From an uncultured Planctomycetota bacterium (GTDB taxonomy: Bacteria; Planctomycetota; GCA-002687715; CAIWVZ01), in NCBI GenBank assembly GCA_903916245.1, contig CAIWVZ010000038.1, forward strand, positions 1 to 53,038: a DNA stretch of 53,038 nucleotides. The letters are read 5' to 3'. The translations under genes were made by a program, and so were the position numbers. Under the pieces are notes generated by a model. That model did not search any database. It saw only the letters and a list, made by a program, of their open reading frames with translations, and had not been told where the DNA came from. This document shows positions 1 to 10,469 of the stretch, in pieces. Numbering within the stretch: position 1 is the first letter of the stretch; each line of letters begins with the position of its first letter.

Positions 1-187
1 CGACGATCTTCACGCCGGCGATCTTGCCGAGCTCCGTGAGAATCGCGCGGCCTTGCCGCCCGACGCCGATCACCGCCACGTTGAGCGGCGCTTTCGCCGC
101 ATAAGGCAGCAATGATTCGAGGGACGGATTCAGCGCGAGCATCGCCGCGGAGGCACCGAGAAATTCACGACGCGATGGGGAACTCAT
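1..187 (-). CDS. Gfo/Idh/MocA family oxidoreductase, N-terminal part (runs off left edge), Tat signal
   Basis: Reverse-strand translation MSSPSRREFLGASAAMLALNPSLESLLPYAAKAPLNVAVIGVGRQGRAILTELGKIAGVKIV: twin-arginine signal followed by a Rossmann GVGRQGR motif; no stop before the window edge. Confidence 0.75.
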   Translation of the reverse strand, partial: MSSPSRREFLGASAAMLALNPSLESLLPYAAKAPLNVAVIGVGRQGRAILTELGKIAGVKIV

Positions 188-1025
188 GGGAAGAGATCTC
201 CGCCCCGGAACCCGGAGCGTGGGTGACGACATGACGGACGAAAGGAGACGACGGCGCCTCCCCCGTTCGGTGAATGGACAAGAACGCAGGGGTCGAGAGA
301 CCCGGGTCGACGAGGATCGCGGTCGACCAAATTTCGGCGATCGTGCCCGTCGGGGCGACGCCGGCGACGGCCCGGGAGCCGTCCAGCGGACACCCGTTGC
401 GCGGATCGACGACATGGGATCGACCCGCCGCATCGACTCGGCCGTCCGTGCGCGAGACCGACAAACTCGCGTCACGCAGGGCCACGGACACATCGCCCGG
501 GACGGCGATACCGAACCCGTCGGCGCCGGAAGGTGCGCCGATCGCGACGACGCTGCTCGTGCCTCCGTGGATCAACCCGCATACGACGCCCGCTTCGCGC
601 AAGAGCGTCGCGGCGCGATCGAGGGCCGCCCCCTTGGCGATCGCGCCGAAATCGAGACGCACACCGGACCGCGTGAACGCAACGCTGCGCGATCGCGCAT
701 CGAGAGCGACGTCACGCCACGTCACGCCCTCCGCGGACCCCGCGGTCGGATCGAACGCACCATCGGTGGCGGCTGCGCCCGAAAGCGCCGCGCCGAGTAT
801 TTCCACGAACTCCCACGAGACGGCGACGGGCGTCGTGCACGCGAGACGATTCACGCGCGAGATTTCGCTGTCGGCGCGAAAACGATTCCACGCGGCCTCG
901 CACGCTTCGATCTCGACGACGGCCTCTTCCCCCGCCGCGCGCAACGCGACGAGATCCGAGCCCCCGAGGACGAGTTCGAAGCGGGTCGCCATCGCGGCGA
1001 CGGCGAGGCGCACGTTCGGTGTCAC
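165..1025 (-). CDS. apbE: FAD:protein FMN transferase (ApbE family)
   Basis: C-terminal half of the 165..2030 ORF: MATRFELVLGG...DGAFDPTAG...RLDFGAIAKGAALDRA...GLIHGGTSSV...HVVDPRNGCP, ApbE-type motifs. GTG start overlaps the upstream TGA by GTGA. Confidence 0.8.
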   Translation of the reverse strand: MTPNVRLAVAAMATRFELVLGGSDLVALRAAGEEAVVEIEACEAAWNRFRADSEISRVNRLACTTPVAVSWEFVEILGAALSGAAATDGAFDPTAGSAEGVTWRDVALDARSRSVAFTRSGVRLDFGAIAKGAALDRAATLLREAGVVCGLIHGGTSSVVAIGAPSGADGFGIAVPGDVSVALRDASLSVSRTDGRVDAAGRSHVVDPRNGCPLDGSRAVAGVAPTGTIAEIWSTAILVDPGLSTPAFLSIHRTGEAPSSPFVRHVVTHAPGSGAEISSHEFPIAS

Positions 1026-2335
1026 GCCTGTGCGGCCTTTCGCGTGGCGGGGTCGAACGTCCATGCGCCGCCGCCCCAGATGGAACGGGTAGCGAGGTCG
1101 ACGATCACCATGATCTTGGCACCGAGCTCGACTTGGCTCTGGTTCGGCTGGCGCGTGCGGATGCAACGCAACCAATCGAGACGCAGTTCGTCCTGCTCGT
1201 TCATGCCGGCGCACTGGATGGTCTTCTCTTCGACGTCGTCGGAGTAGACGCGCTCCGGACGCAGCACGCAGTTGTTGCCGCCGAGATAGATGTTCGCTTG
1301 GTGGCCGCGAATCATGACCTCGAGACCGGTCTCGTTGCACACCGATCCCATGACGATCATCGTGTGTCCGCCTTCGAACTCGACGGTCAACATGACCTGA
1401 TCCTGGTTCTCCATCTTGAGGTCGCAATAGCGACCGCCCGACGCGGTCACCCGCACGGGCCAACCCATCTTCGCAGCCCAGACGAGCGGCGTCATCTGGT
1501 GCACGAGGAGATCGCCGATGATGCCCGTCGACCAGCGACGGTAGCGGCGCCAGCGGTGGTAGACCTCGTGATCGAAAGGCGCCGAACCGTTCGGTCCGCA
1601 CCACGCGTCCCAGTCGAGCATTTCGCCGGGGACGATCTTCGGGTCGATTTCGTAGAGCCACTCGCCGTTCTTCGAATTGCGGCAGTAACTCGTCTGAAGA
1701 AGCGTGATGTGCCCGAGGACGCCCGATTCGACGAGTTTTCGCGCCTCGCGATAGCGGGGCAGCATCATGTACTGCGTTCCGACCTGCACGAGACGGTCCG
1801 ACTTCGCGACCGCATCGGAGATGCGGAAGGCGTCTTCCATCTTCAGGGTCATGGGCTTTTCGACGTAGACGTCCTTGCCCGCTCCGAGGGAGTCGATGAC
1901 GTTTTGGGCGTGCCAGTGTTCGGGGGTCGCGACGACCACGCCGTGCACGTCCTCCTTCTTGAGGAGCTCGCGGTAATCGCGGTAACCGCGCACCGCGATG
2001 CCTTGAGTCTTCGACGCACGGTCGACCCAACCGTCGAGGTGCGGTTTCGCGACGTCGGCGATCGCCGTCACCTGCACCTTCTCCTTGTTCTTCTTGGCGA
2101 AGCTCATGAAGGCTTCGACGTGGCCGCCGCCCATGTTGCCGACACCGACCACCGCGATGCGCAGCGGCTCGTCACCCTTGAGCGGCACCGGGGCACGCAC
2201 GACGGCGGGTCCGGTCACACCGGCCGCGTCGGCGGCGCAGCCTGCCAGCGAGACGGCGGCGAGTCCGGCGGTCGTGTTGCGAAGGAAATCACGACGGGAT
2301 GAGGAAGACGGAACGGCGTCGCGGGATGAAGACAT
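1022..2335 (-). CDS. Gfo/Idh/MocA family oxidoreductase, Tat-exported
   Basis: MSSSRDAVPSSSSRRDFLRNT (Tat), LRIAVVGVGNMGGGHVEAF, VYVEKPMTL: typical family motifs. Confidence 0.9.
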   Translation of the reverse strand: MSSSRDAVPSSSSRRDFLRNTTAGLAAVSLAGCAADAAGVTGPAVVRAPVPLKGDEPLRIAVVGVGNMGGGHVEAFMSFAKKNKEKVQVTAIADVAKPHLDGWVDRASKTQGIAVRGYRDYRELLKKEDVHGVVVATPEHWHAQNVIDSLGAGKDVYVEKPMTLKMEDAFRISDAVAKSDRLVQVGTQYMMLPRYREARKLVESGVLGHITLLQTSYCRNSKNGEWLYEIDPKIVPGEMLDWDAWCGPNGSAPFDHEVYHRWRRYRRWSTGIIGDLLVHQMTPLVWAAKMGWPVRVTASGGRYCDLKMENQDQVMLTVEFEGGHTMIVMGSVCNETGLEVMIRGHQANIYLGGNNCVLRPERVYSDDVEEKTIQCAGMNEQDELRLDWLRCIRTRQPNQSQVELGAKIMVIVDLATRSIWGGGAWTFDPATRKAAQA

Positions 2336-2352
2336 GGGGGCTCCTGAATGAA

Positions 2353-2393
2353 CCAACGCCTCGCCGGGAGAGCCTCTCCCGACGGGGCGTTGG
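2353..2393 (-). terminator. Strong hairpin between MFS gene and oxidoreductase gene
   Basis: Nested inverted repeat CCAACGCC...CGGGAGA GGC TCTCCCG...GGCGTTGG (minus strand) 3' of the 2432 stop, followed by TTCATT. Confidence 0.5.
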
Positions 2394-2431
2394 ATTCTAG
2401 GGGATATCCCCCCGTTCGGTCGACCCCCGAA

Positions 2432-3733
2432 CTAGGACTTTCTCCCGGATGGGTAGGCGACGAGCAGCGCCGCGAGGCAGCCGAGGGCCATGTACATCGG
2501 GACGCTGAATAGTTTCGCGTGGTCCATCGCGCCGGACGCGGACGCCCACTTGCCGACGACGCCCGTGGCGAACCACGACCCGACGATGATGCCGATGCCG
2601 ACGATCACGAGGTTGAAGAGGTTTTGAGCGGTTGCACGAACCGTCGACGACGTGTTCTCGTCCACCACCATGAACGCCACGAAAATGAAGCAACCGAAGC
2701 ACAGCCCGTGGAGAGCCACTCCGAGCAAAACCGGGAAAAGCGACGGCGCGTAGGCGAACAACGCCATACGCCCCGCGTACGCGGCGAGACCGACCGCCAA
2801 AAGTTGCTTGCGAGAGAGGGATTTCGCCAACGCGGGGATGAAGCCGAGCACCGCGATTTCGGTCATTTGGCCGATGGTCATGAGCCCGCCGCCGCCGACT
2901 CCGAACACCTGATTCACGCCGCGCGAGAAAGCGTCCGCGGCACCGCTGCCCGCCGCGTTCTGAATCTTGGACACGAAGTCGCTCGTGAACACGAAATAGA
3001 ACTGGTGGATCATGCTCACCGGGACGGCGATGAGGAACAGCGTGAGCAACGGCTGCATCTTCACTTCGGCCAACGCGGCGCCGATCGGCGACGCGTCCTG
3101 CTTGCGGCCCGCGGGCGGCGTGTGCGGAAGCGTGAGGCAGAAGAAACCCATGACGACGCCGAGGACCGCGGAAATCGTGAAGGCCACGCCGCGACCGGCG
3201 TTCTGCGCCTTGGCGACGGCATCGGCATCGACTCCCTCCGGCGTATGCCAGCGCAGCAAAATCTGTCCGACCATGATGCCCGCGGCGATCCAGCCGATGG
3301 TGCCCCACAGACGCACCGGTCCGAAATCGCGATCACGATCCGGAAGGTGGGCGAAGGCCAACGAGTTGGTCAGCGCAAGCGTCGGGGCGTACACCAACCC
3401 GTAGATCGCGCTCAACGTCAACACGCCGGTGAAATCCGTCGTGGAGCCGAGTTTCCAGACGAGAATCGCGCCGACGAAGTGGCTGAAGGCGAGCAGTTTT
3501 TCCGTCGCGATGCTGCGATCCGCCAATTGTCCGGCGAGCACCGGTCCGAAGATCGCGCCGACCGCGCCCGCGGCGAGGCACCACCCCGTTTGATCGAGGG
3601 TGAAGCCGCGATGGCCGAGCAGGAACGGATACAGAATCGGAAGCCACGACCCCCAGATCGCATACTGGAGGAACATCATCAGAGAAAGCCGCGGCTTGAT
3701 GGAAGCGGCGCTCCCCGGGTTCGCATCGGTCAT
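2432..3733 (-). CDS. MFS transporter, nucleoside:H+ symporter-like
   Basis: MTDANPGSAASIKPRLSLMMFLQYAIWGSWLPILYPFLLGHRGFTLDQTGW...; 12-TM-like hydrophobic pattern; resembles the NupG-like MFS family. Confidence 0.8.
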   Translation of the reverse strand: MTDANPGSAASIKPRLSLMMFLQYAIWGSWLPILYPFLLGHRGFTLDQTGWCLAAGAVGAIFGPVLAGQLADRSIATEKLLAFSHFVGAILVWKLGSTTDFTGVLTLSAIYGLVYAPTLALTNSLAFAHLPDRDRDFGPVRLWGTIGWIAAGIMVGQILLRWHTPEGVDADAVAKAQNAGRGVAFTISAVLGVVMGFFCLTLPHTPPAGRKQDASPIGAALAEVKMQPLLTLFLIAVPVSMIHQFYFVFTSDFVSKIQNAAGSGAADAFSRGVNQVFGVGGGGLMTIGQMTEIAVLGFIPALAKSLSRKQLLAVGLAAYAGRMALFAYAPSLFPVLLGVALHGLCFGCFIFVAFMVVDENTSSTVRATAQNLFNLVIVGIGIIVGSWFATGVVGKWASASGAMDHAKLFSVPMYMALGCLAALLVAYPSGRKS

Positions 3734-3743
3734 GGTTCGCCTT

Positions 3744-4793
3744 TCAGCGCTTGCCTTCGGCGAACGCGGCGTCGAACGCGCGCCCCGAAGTCGGGAAATC
3801 GAGGCGTCGCACGAAGGCGCATGCCTCCGCCGCACCGGCCTCGCGGTCCATCATCGGGTCCTCCCATTCGACGCTGAGAGGTCCTTTGTAATGCGCGTGA
3901 TTCAAAGCGCGCAGGATCGCTTCGAAATCGAGGCGTCCGCGACCCGGCGATCGGAAATCCCACTGACGGCCGCGCGCTCCGAATTCGGTGTGACCGCCGA
4001 AGACGCCCGCTTCGGTAGGAACGTCGGACCACCACGAATCCTTCACGTGGACGTGGCGAATCCGAGCGCCGAACTCCCGGATGATGCCGAGGTAGTCGAC
4101 GCCCTGATAGGCGAAGTGCGACGGATCGAAGTTGAACCCGAAGCGCGGGTGATGGCCGACCGCCTCGAGCGTGCGACGGGTCGATGCGATATCGAACGCG
4201 ATTTCCGTCGGATGGATTTCGAGCGCCCATTCGATGTTCTCGCGGTCGAACACCGTGAGAATGTCCTTCCACGTTTCGCCGACTTCGCGGAATCCGGCGT
4301 CGATCTGCCCCGGCACGCAGGGCGGGAACGCATAGAGCAGATGCCAAATCGGACTGCCCGTGAAACCGTTCACGGCGACGTAGCCCATTTTCGCATGCCG
4401 CTCCTTCACTTCGGGCGGCGCGGCGTCGAAGAACTTGCGCGCCGCGCGCGCGGTGTCCTTCATCTCTTCGATCGCACGACGCCGCACTCCGGCGGGGTCG
4501 CCGTCTCCCCACACGTGGGCGGGCAAGATCGACTTGTGCCGCACATCGATCACGTCGCAGGTCGCCTGCCCCGTGAGGTGGTTCGAAATCGCCCAGCAGA
4601 AAAGACCGTGCTTGCGAAGCAACGCCCAGTGCCGCTTCGCCCAACCGTCGTCGGCGAGGCACGCGCGCACGTCGAAATGATCGCCCCAACAGGCGAGTTC
4701 CACGCCGTCGTAACCGAAGGCCTTCACCTTCGCGAGGAGCGCATCGAGAGGGAGATCGGCCCATTGGCCGGTGAACATCGTGACGGGGCGCAT
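3744..4793 (-). CDS. Sugar phosphate isomerase/epimerase (xylose isomerase-like TIM barrel)
   Basis: [42 protein letters not shown]...[17 protein letters not shown]...RHVHVKD. Confidence 0.85.
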   Translation of the reverse strand: MRPVTMFTGQWADLPLDALLAKVKAFGYDGVELACWGDHFDVRACLADDGWAKRHWALLRKHGLFCWAISNHLTGQATCDVIDVRHKSILPAHVWGDGDPAGVRRRAIEEMKDTARAARKFFDAAPPEVKERHAKMGYVAVNGFTGSPIWHLLYAFPPCVPGQIDAGFREVGETWKDILTVFDRENIEWALEIHPTEIAFDIASTRRTLEAVGHHPRFGFNFDPSHFAYQGVDYLGIIREFGARIRHVHVKDSWWSDVPTEAGVFGGHTEFGARGRQWDFRSPGRGRLDFEAILRALNHAHYKGPLSVEWEDPMMDREAGAAEACAFVRRLDFPTSGRAFDAAFAEGKR

Positions 4794-4816
4794 AGTGGAC
4801 TCCGGTCGAACCGTGA

Positions 4817-5971
4817 TCAGGGAACGTCGTTCATCGCGACGGCGCAGCGATGCTTCGCCGACAATAGCGCGGCCTCGAGGACGCGACAGGTTTCGTAGGC
4901 ATCCGCGAAATCGGGAAGCGGAAGTTCGGGCTTCTTCCCTCCGAGAACGCGGAGGATGTCGGCCGCCATGTTGGTGAATCCGTGCTCGTAGCCGATGATG
5001 TGGCCGTCCGGCCACCACGCGGCCGCATACGGATGATTTCCCGCGGAAGTCGCGAGGATTTTCGTCCATCCGCGGAGACGCGGGGGCGCTTCGGCGTCGC
5101 ACCATTCGAGGACGTTCATGTCTTCGAGCGACCACCGCAACGAACCGCGCTCACCGTTGATTTCGACGGTGTTGTCGTTGAGATGACCTTCGGCCAACCG
5201 CGTGGCTTCGAAGGACGCCACGGCGCCGCCTTCGAACGTGGCCAAGAACAGCGCGGCGTCGTCGACGTCGCAGCGTTCACGGCGCTTCGTTCCGGGCACG
5301 ACACGCGAGGTGACGTAGGTCGGTGCAACCGCCCCGTGGACGTCGACGATGGCTTCGCCCATCAAAAACCGCGTCAGGTCGACGAGGTGCGCGTTCAAGT
5401 CTCCGTGGGCGCCCGAGCCCGCCGTCGCCGACGAGTATCGCCACGACATGGGCGTCGATTTCGCCCCCCACGACTGCAGATAGCGGGCCCGCACGTGGAA
5501 GATTTTCCCGAGGCGCCCTTCGCGCATCAGATTCCACGCGAGACCGATCGCGGGGGCGCGCCGATAGTTGTGCCACACGAAGGTTTTCACCTTTTTTCCG
5601 GCGGCCGCCGCGGCGTCACGCAACACGCGGGCTTCGGCCAACGTGCGGGCGAGCGGCTTCTCGCAGGCGACGTGCTTGCCCGCTTTCAGCATGCGGAGGG
5701 CCTGCTCGGCATGCAGATGATTCGGCGTACCGATGTCGACGAGATCCACGTCGGAATCGTCGGCGAGCGATTCCCACTTCGGCGTGGACTTCGCCCAACC
5801 GAACCGTTCGGCGAATGCCGCTAGCTCTTTCCGGTCCCGCGCGCTGACGACCGCAAGACGGGCGCCGACCGGGAGGTCGAAGAACTTCGCGGCCTGGGAC
5901 CACGCGTTCGAATGCGCGCGGCCCATGAACTTCTGCCCGATGAGGCCGATCCCGATCGACTTGGATGCCAT
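4817..5971 (-). CDS. Gfo/Idh/MocA family oxidoreductase (cytosolic)
   Basis: [24 protein letters not shown]...[34 protein letters not shown]. Confidence 0.9.
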   Translation of the reverse strand: MASKSIGIGLIGQKFMGRAHSNAWSQAAKFFDLPVGARLAVVSARDRKELAAFAERFGWAKSTPKWESLADDSDVDLVDIGTPNHLHAEQALRMLKAGKHVACEKPLARTLAEARVLRDAAAAAGKKVKTFVWHNYRRAPAIGLAWNLMREGRLGKIFHVRARYLQSWGAKSTPMSWRYSSATAGSGAHGDLNAHLVDLTRFLMGEAIVDVHGAVAPTYVTSRVVPGTKRRERCDVDDAALFLATFEGGAVASFEATRLAEGHLNDNTVEINGERGSLRWSLEDMNVLEWCDAEAPPRLRGWTKILATSAGNHPYAAAWWPDGHIIGYEHGFTNMAADILRVLGGKKPELPLPDFADAYETCRVLEAALLSAKHRCAVAMNDVP

Positions 5972-5985
5972 GATGGGCGCGGATT

Positions 5986-7005
5986 CTACAGGCGAACGAC
6001 GCTTCCGGTGCGGAGACTTTCACGTTCGGCGTCGAGGAGGCGAGCGGTCCGAAGGGCGTCGGCCATATCGGGCCCGACGTTGAACGCCCCTCGCGAGATC
6101 GCGGAGATCGCGTGCCGAATCTCGCCGTCGTAGCCTTTTTCGGGAGGAAGCGGGACGGCTTCGGCTTTTCCGTCGCGGCACAGAAGCAACTCCGGGCTCC
6201 GCCCGAACTCGAAATCGGCGGTCGCTCCCTCCATCACCACGACGAACCGCATCCGGAACGCGAATCCGGGTGTGTGATTCCAGCCGCCCTCGGCCACGAC
6301 ATGAGACGGTCCGGAGGCGCCGAAGCGGTACAGGGTCGTGACGTGGTCCACGTCGCCCGTGGATACGACCGATTCGGGCTCGCCGAGCAACGCCCGGACG
6401 AAATCCGCGTCGTGGATGTGGAGGTCGATCAACGCGCCGCCCGAGCGACTCGGATCGGCGTAGAAATCGCGCGACCACGCCGGCGGGGACGCCAGTCGCG
6501 AAAACACCGCGCTCTTCACGCGGCCATAGGTTCCATGGGCAACCACTTGGAGGAGCCACGACCACGCGGGCCAAAAGCGCATGCACATCGCGGGCATGCA
6601 GAGGCGTCCGGAGGCCGACGCCGCGGCGACCAACGGTGCGATCGCATCGGCCGAGAGTGCGACCGGTTTCTCGAGAAGAACGTGCTTTCCCTTGCGCAAC
6701 GCGGCCAGCGCGAGATCGACGTGGGTGTCGGTCCGTGTGCAGATGCTGACGAGATCGACGTCGTCGCGCGCGAACAGAGCTTCGGGATCGGTCGTGCCGA
6801 ATACCGTCGACGGGTCGAACAGGCGGTCGGCACCGCCGACGTCGATGTTGCCGACGGCGCCGGTCTTTCCCGCAAGACGTTCGGGGTTGCGATCGCAGAC
6901 GGCGGTCAATCGGCAGGAATATCCGGCACCCGCCGCACCCGCATACGCGAGAACGTGCGTCCGCCCCATCGCTCCGAGGCCGACGACACCGACACGAACG
7001 GTCAT
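5986..7005 (-). CDS. Gfo/Idh/MocA family oxidoreductase (cytosolic, inositol dehydrogenase-like)
   Basis: MTVRVGVVGLGAMGRTHVLAYAGA...VDLVSICTRTDTHVDLALAALRKGKHVLLEKPVAL. Confidence 0.9.
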   Translation of the reverse strand: MTVRVGVVGLGAMGRTHVLAYAGAAGAGYSCRLTAVCDRNPERLAGKTGAVGNIDVGGADRLFDPSTVFGTTDPEALFARDDVDLVSICTRTDTHVDLALAALRKGKHVLLEKPVALSADAIAPLVAAASASGRLCMPAMCMRFWPAWSWLLQVVAHGTYGRVKSAVFSRLASPPAWSRDFYADPSRSGGALIDLHIHDADFVRALLGEPESVVSTGDVDHVTTLYRFGASGPSHVVAEGGWNHTPGFAFRMRFVVVMEGATADFEFGRSPELLLCRDGKAEAVPLPPEKGYDGEIRHAISAISRGAFNVGPDMADALRTARLLDAERESLRTGSVVRL

Positions 7006-7823
7006 ACGATTCCCCTTCGCAAGCTTGCCACCTTGGCACGCGCCGTCACGACGTCCGCCACTCGCGACGTTCCCGCCTCGCGTTCGATGACGCAGTCGAC
7101 CGGATGATCGTCGAGCAGCGCGAAGAACGCATTCCAGTCGACCACGCCCTCCCCGACCGGAACCTCGACACCCCACGTGCCTTCGACCTCGGTGGGTACG
7201 GCGTCTTTCACGTGCACCTGAAGAACGTGCGGCTTGAGGAGGCGCAACGCCGGAATCGGATTCCCCATTCCGTACAGGACGAGATTCGCAGGGTCGAAGT
7301 TGACCCCGATCCCCGTCCCGTCGAGGCGCGCGAGCAGGGCCGCGAGGTCGTGCGCGTGCTCCTGTCCCGTCTCGAGAGCGAGGCGCACCCCCGATGCGGC
7401 GAATATCCCCGCGAGTTCCCGCAAGCGGCCGGGCACCGGCGAGGCGTCGAGCGCGGAGTCCCCTTCGGGAATGAAGCCCGCGTGGAACGTCACGAGTCGC
7501 AAGCCGAGCGCGGCGGCGATCGTCGCCGCATCCGCCGCGGCACGGCGATTCGCCTCCCACGTCGCATCCGGCACGATGCCGCCGGTCTCACGGATGCTGG
7601 CCAAGGTCGAATAGTCCTCGCCCTCCGGCGCCCACATTCCCGACACCACGGTGGCGCCGACGCCCTCGAGAGCGCGGACGGTCGATCCCATTCCCCACGC
7701 GCCGGTGCGAATCGGATCGAGAGCGAGTTGGACGTGCTTCACGCCGCATGCGTCGACGCGCTCCGCCAACGTCTCGGGGTTCTCCGCCTGCAGCGACCAC
7801 GAGCACACGCCGAGTCTCGACAT
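7002..7823 (-). CDS. Sugar phosphate isomerase/epimerase
   Basis: MSRLGVCSWSLQAENPETLAERVDACGVKHVQLALDP...VNFDPANLVLYGMGNPI...VLQVHVKDAV. Overlaps the next gene by 4 bp. Confidence 0.85.
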   Translation of the reverse strand: MSRLGVCSWSLQAENPETLAERVDACGVKHVQLALDPIRTGAWGMGSTVRALEGVGATVVSGMWAPEGEDYSTLASIRETGGIVPDATWEANRRAAADAATIAAALGLRLVTFHAGFIPEGDSALDASPVPGRLRELAGIFAASGVRLALETGQEHAHDLAALLARLDGTGIGVNFDPANLVLYGMGNPIPALRLLKPHVLQVHVKDAVPTEVEGTWGVEVPVGEGVVDWNAFFALLDDHPVDCVIEREAGTSRVADVVTARAKVASLRRGIV

Positions 7824-9148
7824 CACAGCGTCCTCACGAAGATGTTGCGGAAGCGTAGCGTCTCCGACCGACCCGCATGGCCGGGAGAATGCCGCTGCAA
7901 GCCGATGAAGCCGCGTCGCGCGCGTTCGGCGAACGGCTTCGATCCGGAGCTTTCGACGGGCACGGCGTGCGTGTCGACGGCGTCGTGGATCTTGACGCCG
8001 TTCAACTCGACGTCGAGTCGATGTCCTTTGTAGACGACACGGTAGGTGTTCCACATACCCACGGGGGCGACCGCGCGACGATCCGACGGAGGCAGCGAGC
8101 CGTAGAGGCTTCCCGTGAACTGCCACGGCTTCAGCGTCGAACCGGTCTCTTTTTCCCAGTTGAAGTCGTCGAGAATTTGAAGTTCGCAGCCTGAGAAAGC
8201 GGGGTTGCCGCCTTTCGGATCGGCGCGCAGAAAAAGACCGCTGTTCGCCATCCGACCGATACGGAAGTCGACGACGCATTCGAAGTCGCCGAATTCTTCG
8301 ACCGTGCGAAGTTCTCCGTCGCCGTGGCCTTCCACGACGATCGCACCGTCCTTCACGACCACGGCGTCGCCGCCGCCTCCGGTCACCGTCCAACCTTCGA
8401 GCGAACGCCCGTCGAACAACGGTCGCCATCCGCGCGCGCGTCCGTCGGCAGTCGGAACGAGGAGCCCGCCGTCGTCCATCGTGAAGTCTTTCGTGTCGAA
8501 GACGGGAAGTTCGAGCAGGCGAAGATTCCGGAACCGGGCCCGCTTGCCGGGCGGGTCGTTGCGATTGCCGTGGACTTGGATGCCGATCAACCCGGTCGGC
8601 GCGAAACCGACGGCGTCGGCGGGCATCGTCCACGTGGACAACGGCGCACCGTTCAACCACGACTCGAGACGCATCGGCCACCCCGCACAGCGCACCTCGA
8701 CGCGATTCCAATCCCCGACTTTCCAACCCGCCTTGCCGTCGGGATGGTGCTTCAGCCATCCGTCGGAGTAGATCCCGCCGATCTCACCGCCGTCGACGGC
8801 GTCGAGCGTGACTTGGGCTCCCTTCGCCTTCGGTGTCATATGGACGAAGACTCCCGAATCGAACGGATCATCGAGGGCGACGTCGAGGGACAGGACGAAA
8901 CTCGCGTGGGACGTCGTCGTGTACAGAAGCCCCCCCGCATGGTTCGGGCCTTCACGGCCGACGATGACGCCGTCCTCGACCGTCCACACGGCACCACCGT
9001 CGTAACGACCGCCCTTCGTGGTCCACCCGTCGAGCGACGTGCCGTCGAACAACGGGCGCCATGTCGATGCGTCGAAGCGGGACGCGGGACGCGTGGTTTG
9101 CGCGTGCAGCGACAGAGCGAGACACAGGACGATCCACACGGGGGCCAT
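7823..9148 (-). CDS. Secreted protein with two DUF1080 (3-keto-disaccharide hydrolase-like) domains
   Basis: Signal peptide MAPVWIVLCLALSLHAQ; two copies of LFDGxSLxGWT (WRPLFDGTSLDGWTTKG; WRPLFDGRSLEGWTVTG), NSGLFLRADPKGGNPAFSGCELQILDD. Confidence 0.85.
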   Translation of the reverse strand: MAPVWIVLCLALSLHAQTTRPASRFDASTWRPLFDGTSLDGWTTKGGRYDGGAVWTVEDGVIVGREGPNHAGGLLYTTTSHASFVLSLDVALDDPFDSGVFVHMTPKAKGAQVTLDAVDGGEIGGIYSDGWLKHHPDGKAGWKVGDWNRVEVRCAGWPMRLESWLNGAPLSTWTMPADAVGFAPTGLIGIQVHGNRNDPPGKRARFRNLRLLELPVFDTKDFTMDDGGLLVPTADGRARGWRPLFDGRSLEGWTVTGGGGDAVVVKDGAIVVEGHGDGELRTVEEFGDFECVVDFRIGRMANSGLFLRADPKGGNPAFSGCELQILDDFNWEKETGSTLKPWQFTGSLYGSLPPSDRRAVAPVGMWNTYRVVYKGHRLDVELNGVKIHDAVDTHAVPVESSGSKPFAERARRGFIGLQRHSPGHAGRSETLRFRNIFVRTL

Positions 9149-9203
9149 CGGCAAACTCCTCGAGGCGGGGATTCTATCCATCCGGACGCCCCACGGACCT
9201 AAG

Positions 9204-10469
9204 ATGCGGGAGGAGCTCCGCATGCTGCGCCCTCTCGTCGTTCCGCTTCTCCTTTGCCTCGCCGCGGTCGCCCAAGAGCGCCCGAAGGTTCTGTTCCTTT
9301 CCCACAGCGCCGGGTTCGTCCACCCGGTCGTCAAGCGCCCGACGTCGGAGACGCTCGCCCTCGCGGAGGAACGACTCCGCGATCTCGGCAAGGGCAAGTA
9401 CGCCGTCACGCCGTCGCAGGACGCCGCGTCGTTGACGCCGGACATGCTCGCCGACTACGGAGCCGTCGTTTTCATGACGACGGGGGAAGTCCCTTTGCCG
9501 CAAGCCACGCGCGACGCCCTGTTTCGACGACTCCGAGCCGGAGGCGGGCTCGTCGGCATCCACTGCGCGACGGACACCTACTACAAGGTTTCGACGTGGG
9601 CCGACATGATCGGTGGCGTTTTCGCGGGACATCCGTGGACGCAGCGCGTGCGGCTGCGCGTCGAGCAACCCGCCCATTCCATCGCCGCACCGTTCGCGAA
9701 AGACCCGGAGATCGACGAAGAGATCTATCAGTTCAAGAACTTCCGGAGGGCACCCCTCGACGTCGTCCTCTCACTCGATCTCGCATCGGTCGACGCGTCC
9801 AAAGGGCAAAGAACCGACGGCGACTACGCGCTCGCGTGGACGCGCGCGTGGGGAGCGGGACGCGTGTTCTACACGGCTCTCGGCCACGGCCCGTCCGCAT
9901 GGAACGATCCGCGCTTTCTCGCACATCTCGAAAACGGGATCGATTGGGCACTCGACCCGCGCGCAAAACCTCCTCGCGGCTTGCCGAGCGGCGCGGTGGC
10001 GGCCGTCCCCGGGAACGGCCCGCGTCGCACGTGGGAGTTGCGGTCCCTCCATTTCGACGCCGAGATTCATCTCGACTACGTGAAGCCCCCACCGAAAGCC
10101 GACGGAAAACCCCGTCGCTACGGACGTCTGCGCCTCGGGCCGAAGACCACCATCCTCCTCGCGGATGACGAAGACGGGCCGACGGGAAGCGGCTCGCATG
10201 CGGCGATCGACGGTGTCCGCGCTCCCGACGAAGCGGTGTCGATTCGCGGTCGAGCATCGGAGACCATCGACATCGCGTGGAACGCGCGGCGTGTCCGCGC
10301 GACGGGGATCGTCAAATCCCCCGCACGCATCTCGGTGTGGCACAACGGGATTCCCGTCCATCGCAACGTCGAAGTCGACGACGCTTCGACGACGCCGACT
10401 CTCGAACTCGACGATGACGTCCCCGCACCGCGAGCTTTTTGGGGAATCGGCCGCGCGTCGTCTCAGTGA
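9204..10469 (+). CDS. Secreted ThuA-like domain protein with C-terminal DUF1080-like extension
   Basis: MREELRMLRPLVVPLLLCLAAVAQERPKVLFLSHSAGFVHP...GGGLVGIHCATDTYY...GRVFYTALGHGPSAW (ThuA signature), then HFDAEIHLDYVKP...ISVWHNGIPVHRNVEV. Confidence 0.85.
   Translation: MREELRMLRPLVVPLLLCLAAVAQERPKVLFLSHSAGFVHPVVKRPTSETLALAEERLRDLGKGKYAVTPSQDAASLTPDMLADYGAVVFMTTGEVPLPQATRDALFRRLRAGGGLVGIHCATDTYYKVSTWADMIGGVFAGHPWTQRVRLRVEQPAHSIAAPFAKDPEIDEEIYQFKNFRRAPLDVVLSLDLASVDASKGQRTDGDYALAWTRAWGAGRVFYTALGHGPSAWNDPRFLAHLENGIDWALDPRAKPPRGLPSGAVAAVPGNGPRRTWELRSLHFDAEIHLDYVKPPPKADGKPRRYGRLRLGPKTTILLADDEDGPTGSGSHAAIDGVRAPDEAVSIRGRASETIDIAWNARRVRATGIVKSPARISVWHNGIPVHRNVEVDDASTTPTLELDDDVPAPRAFWGIGRASSQ

Noticed and set aside
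165-2030. 621-aa ORF in the track as a single protein
   Set aside because: Only its C-terminal part is coding (ApbE, 165-1025). The rest is a shadow frame of the oxidoreductase at 1022-2335.
1019-2302. Long plus-strand ORF (427 aa) and similar antisense ORFs (2519-3877, 3600-4898, 8324-9202, 16286-17875, 42718-44067 and others)
   Set aside because: R/H/D/G-rich low-complexity translations opposite well-recognised genes; typical of high-GC DNA.
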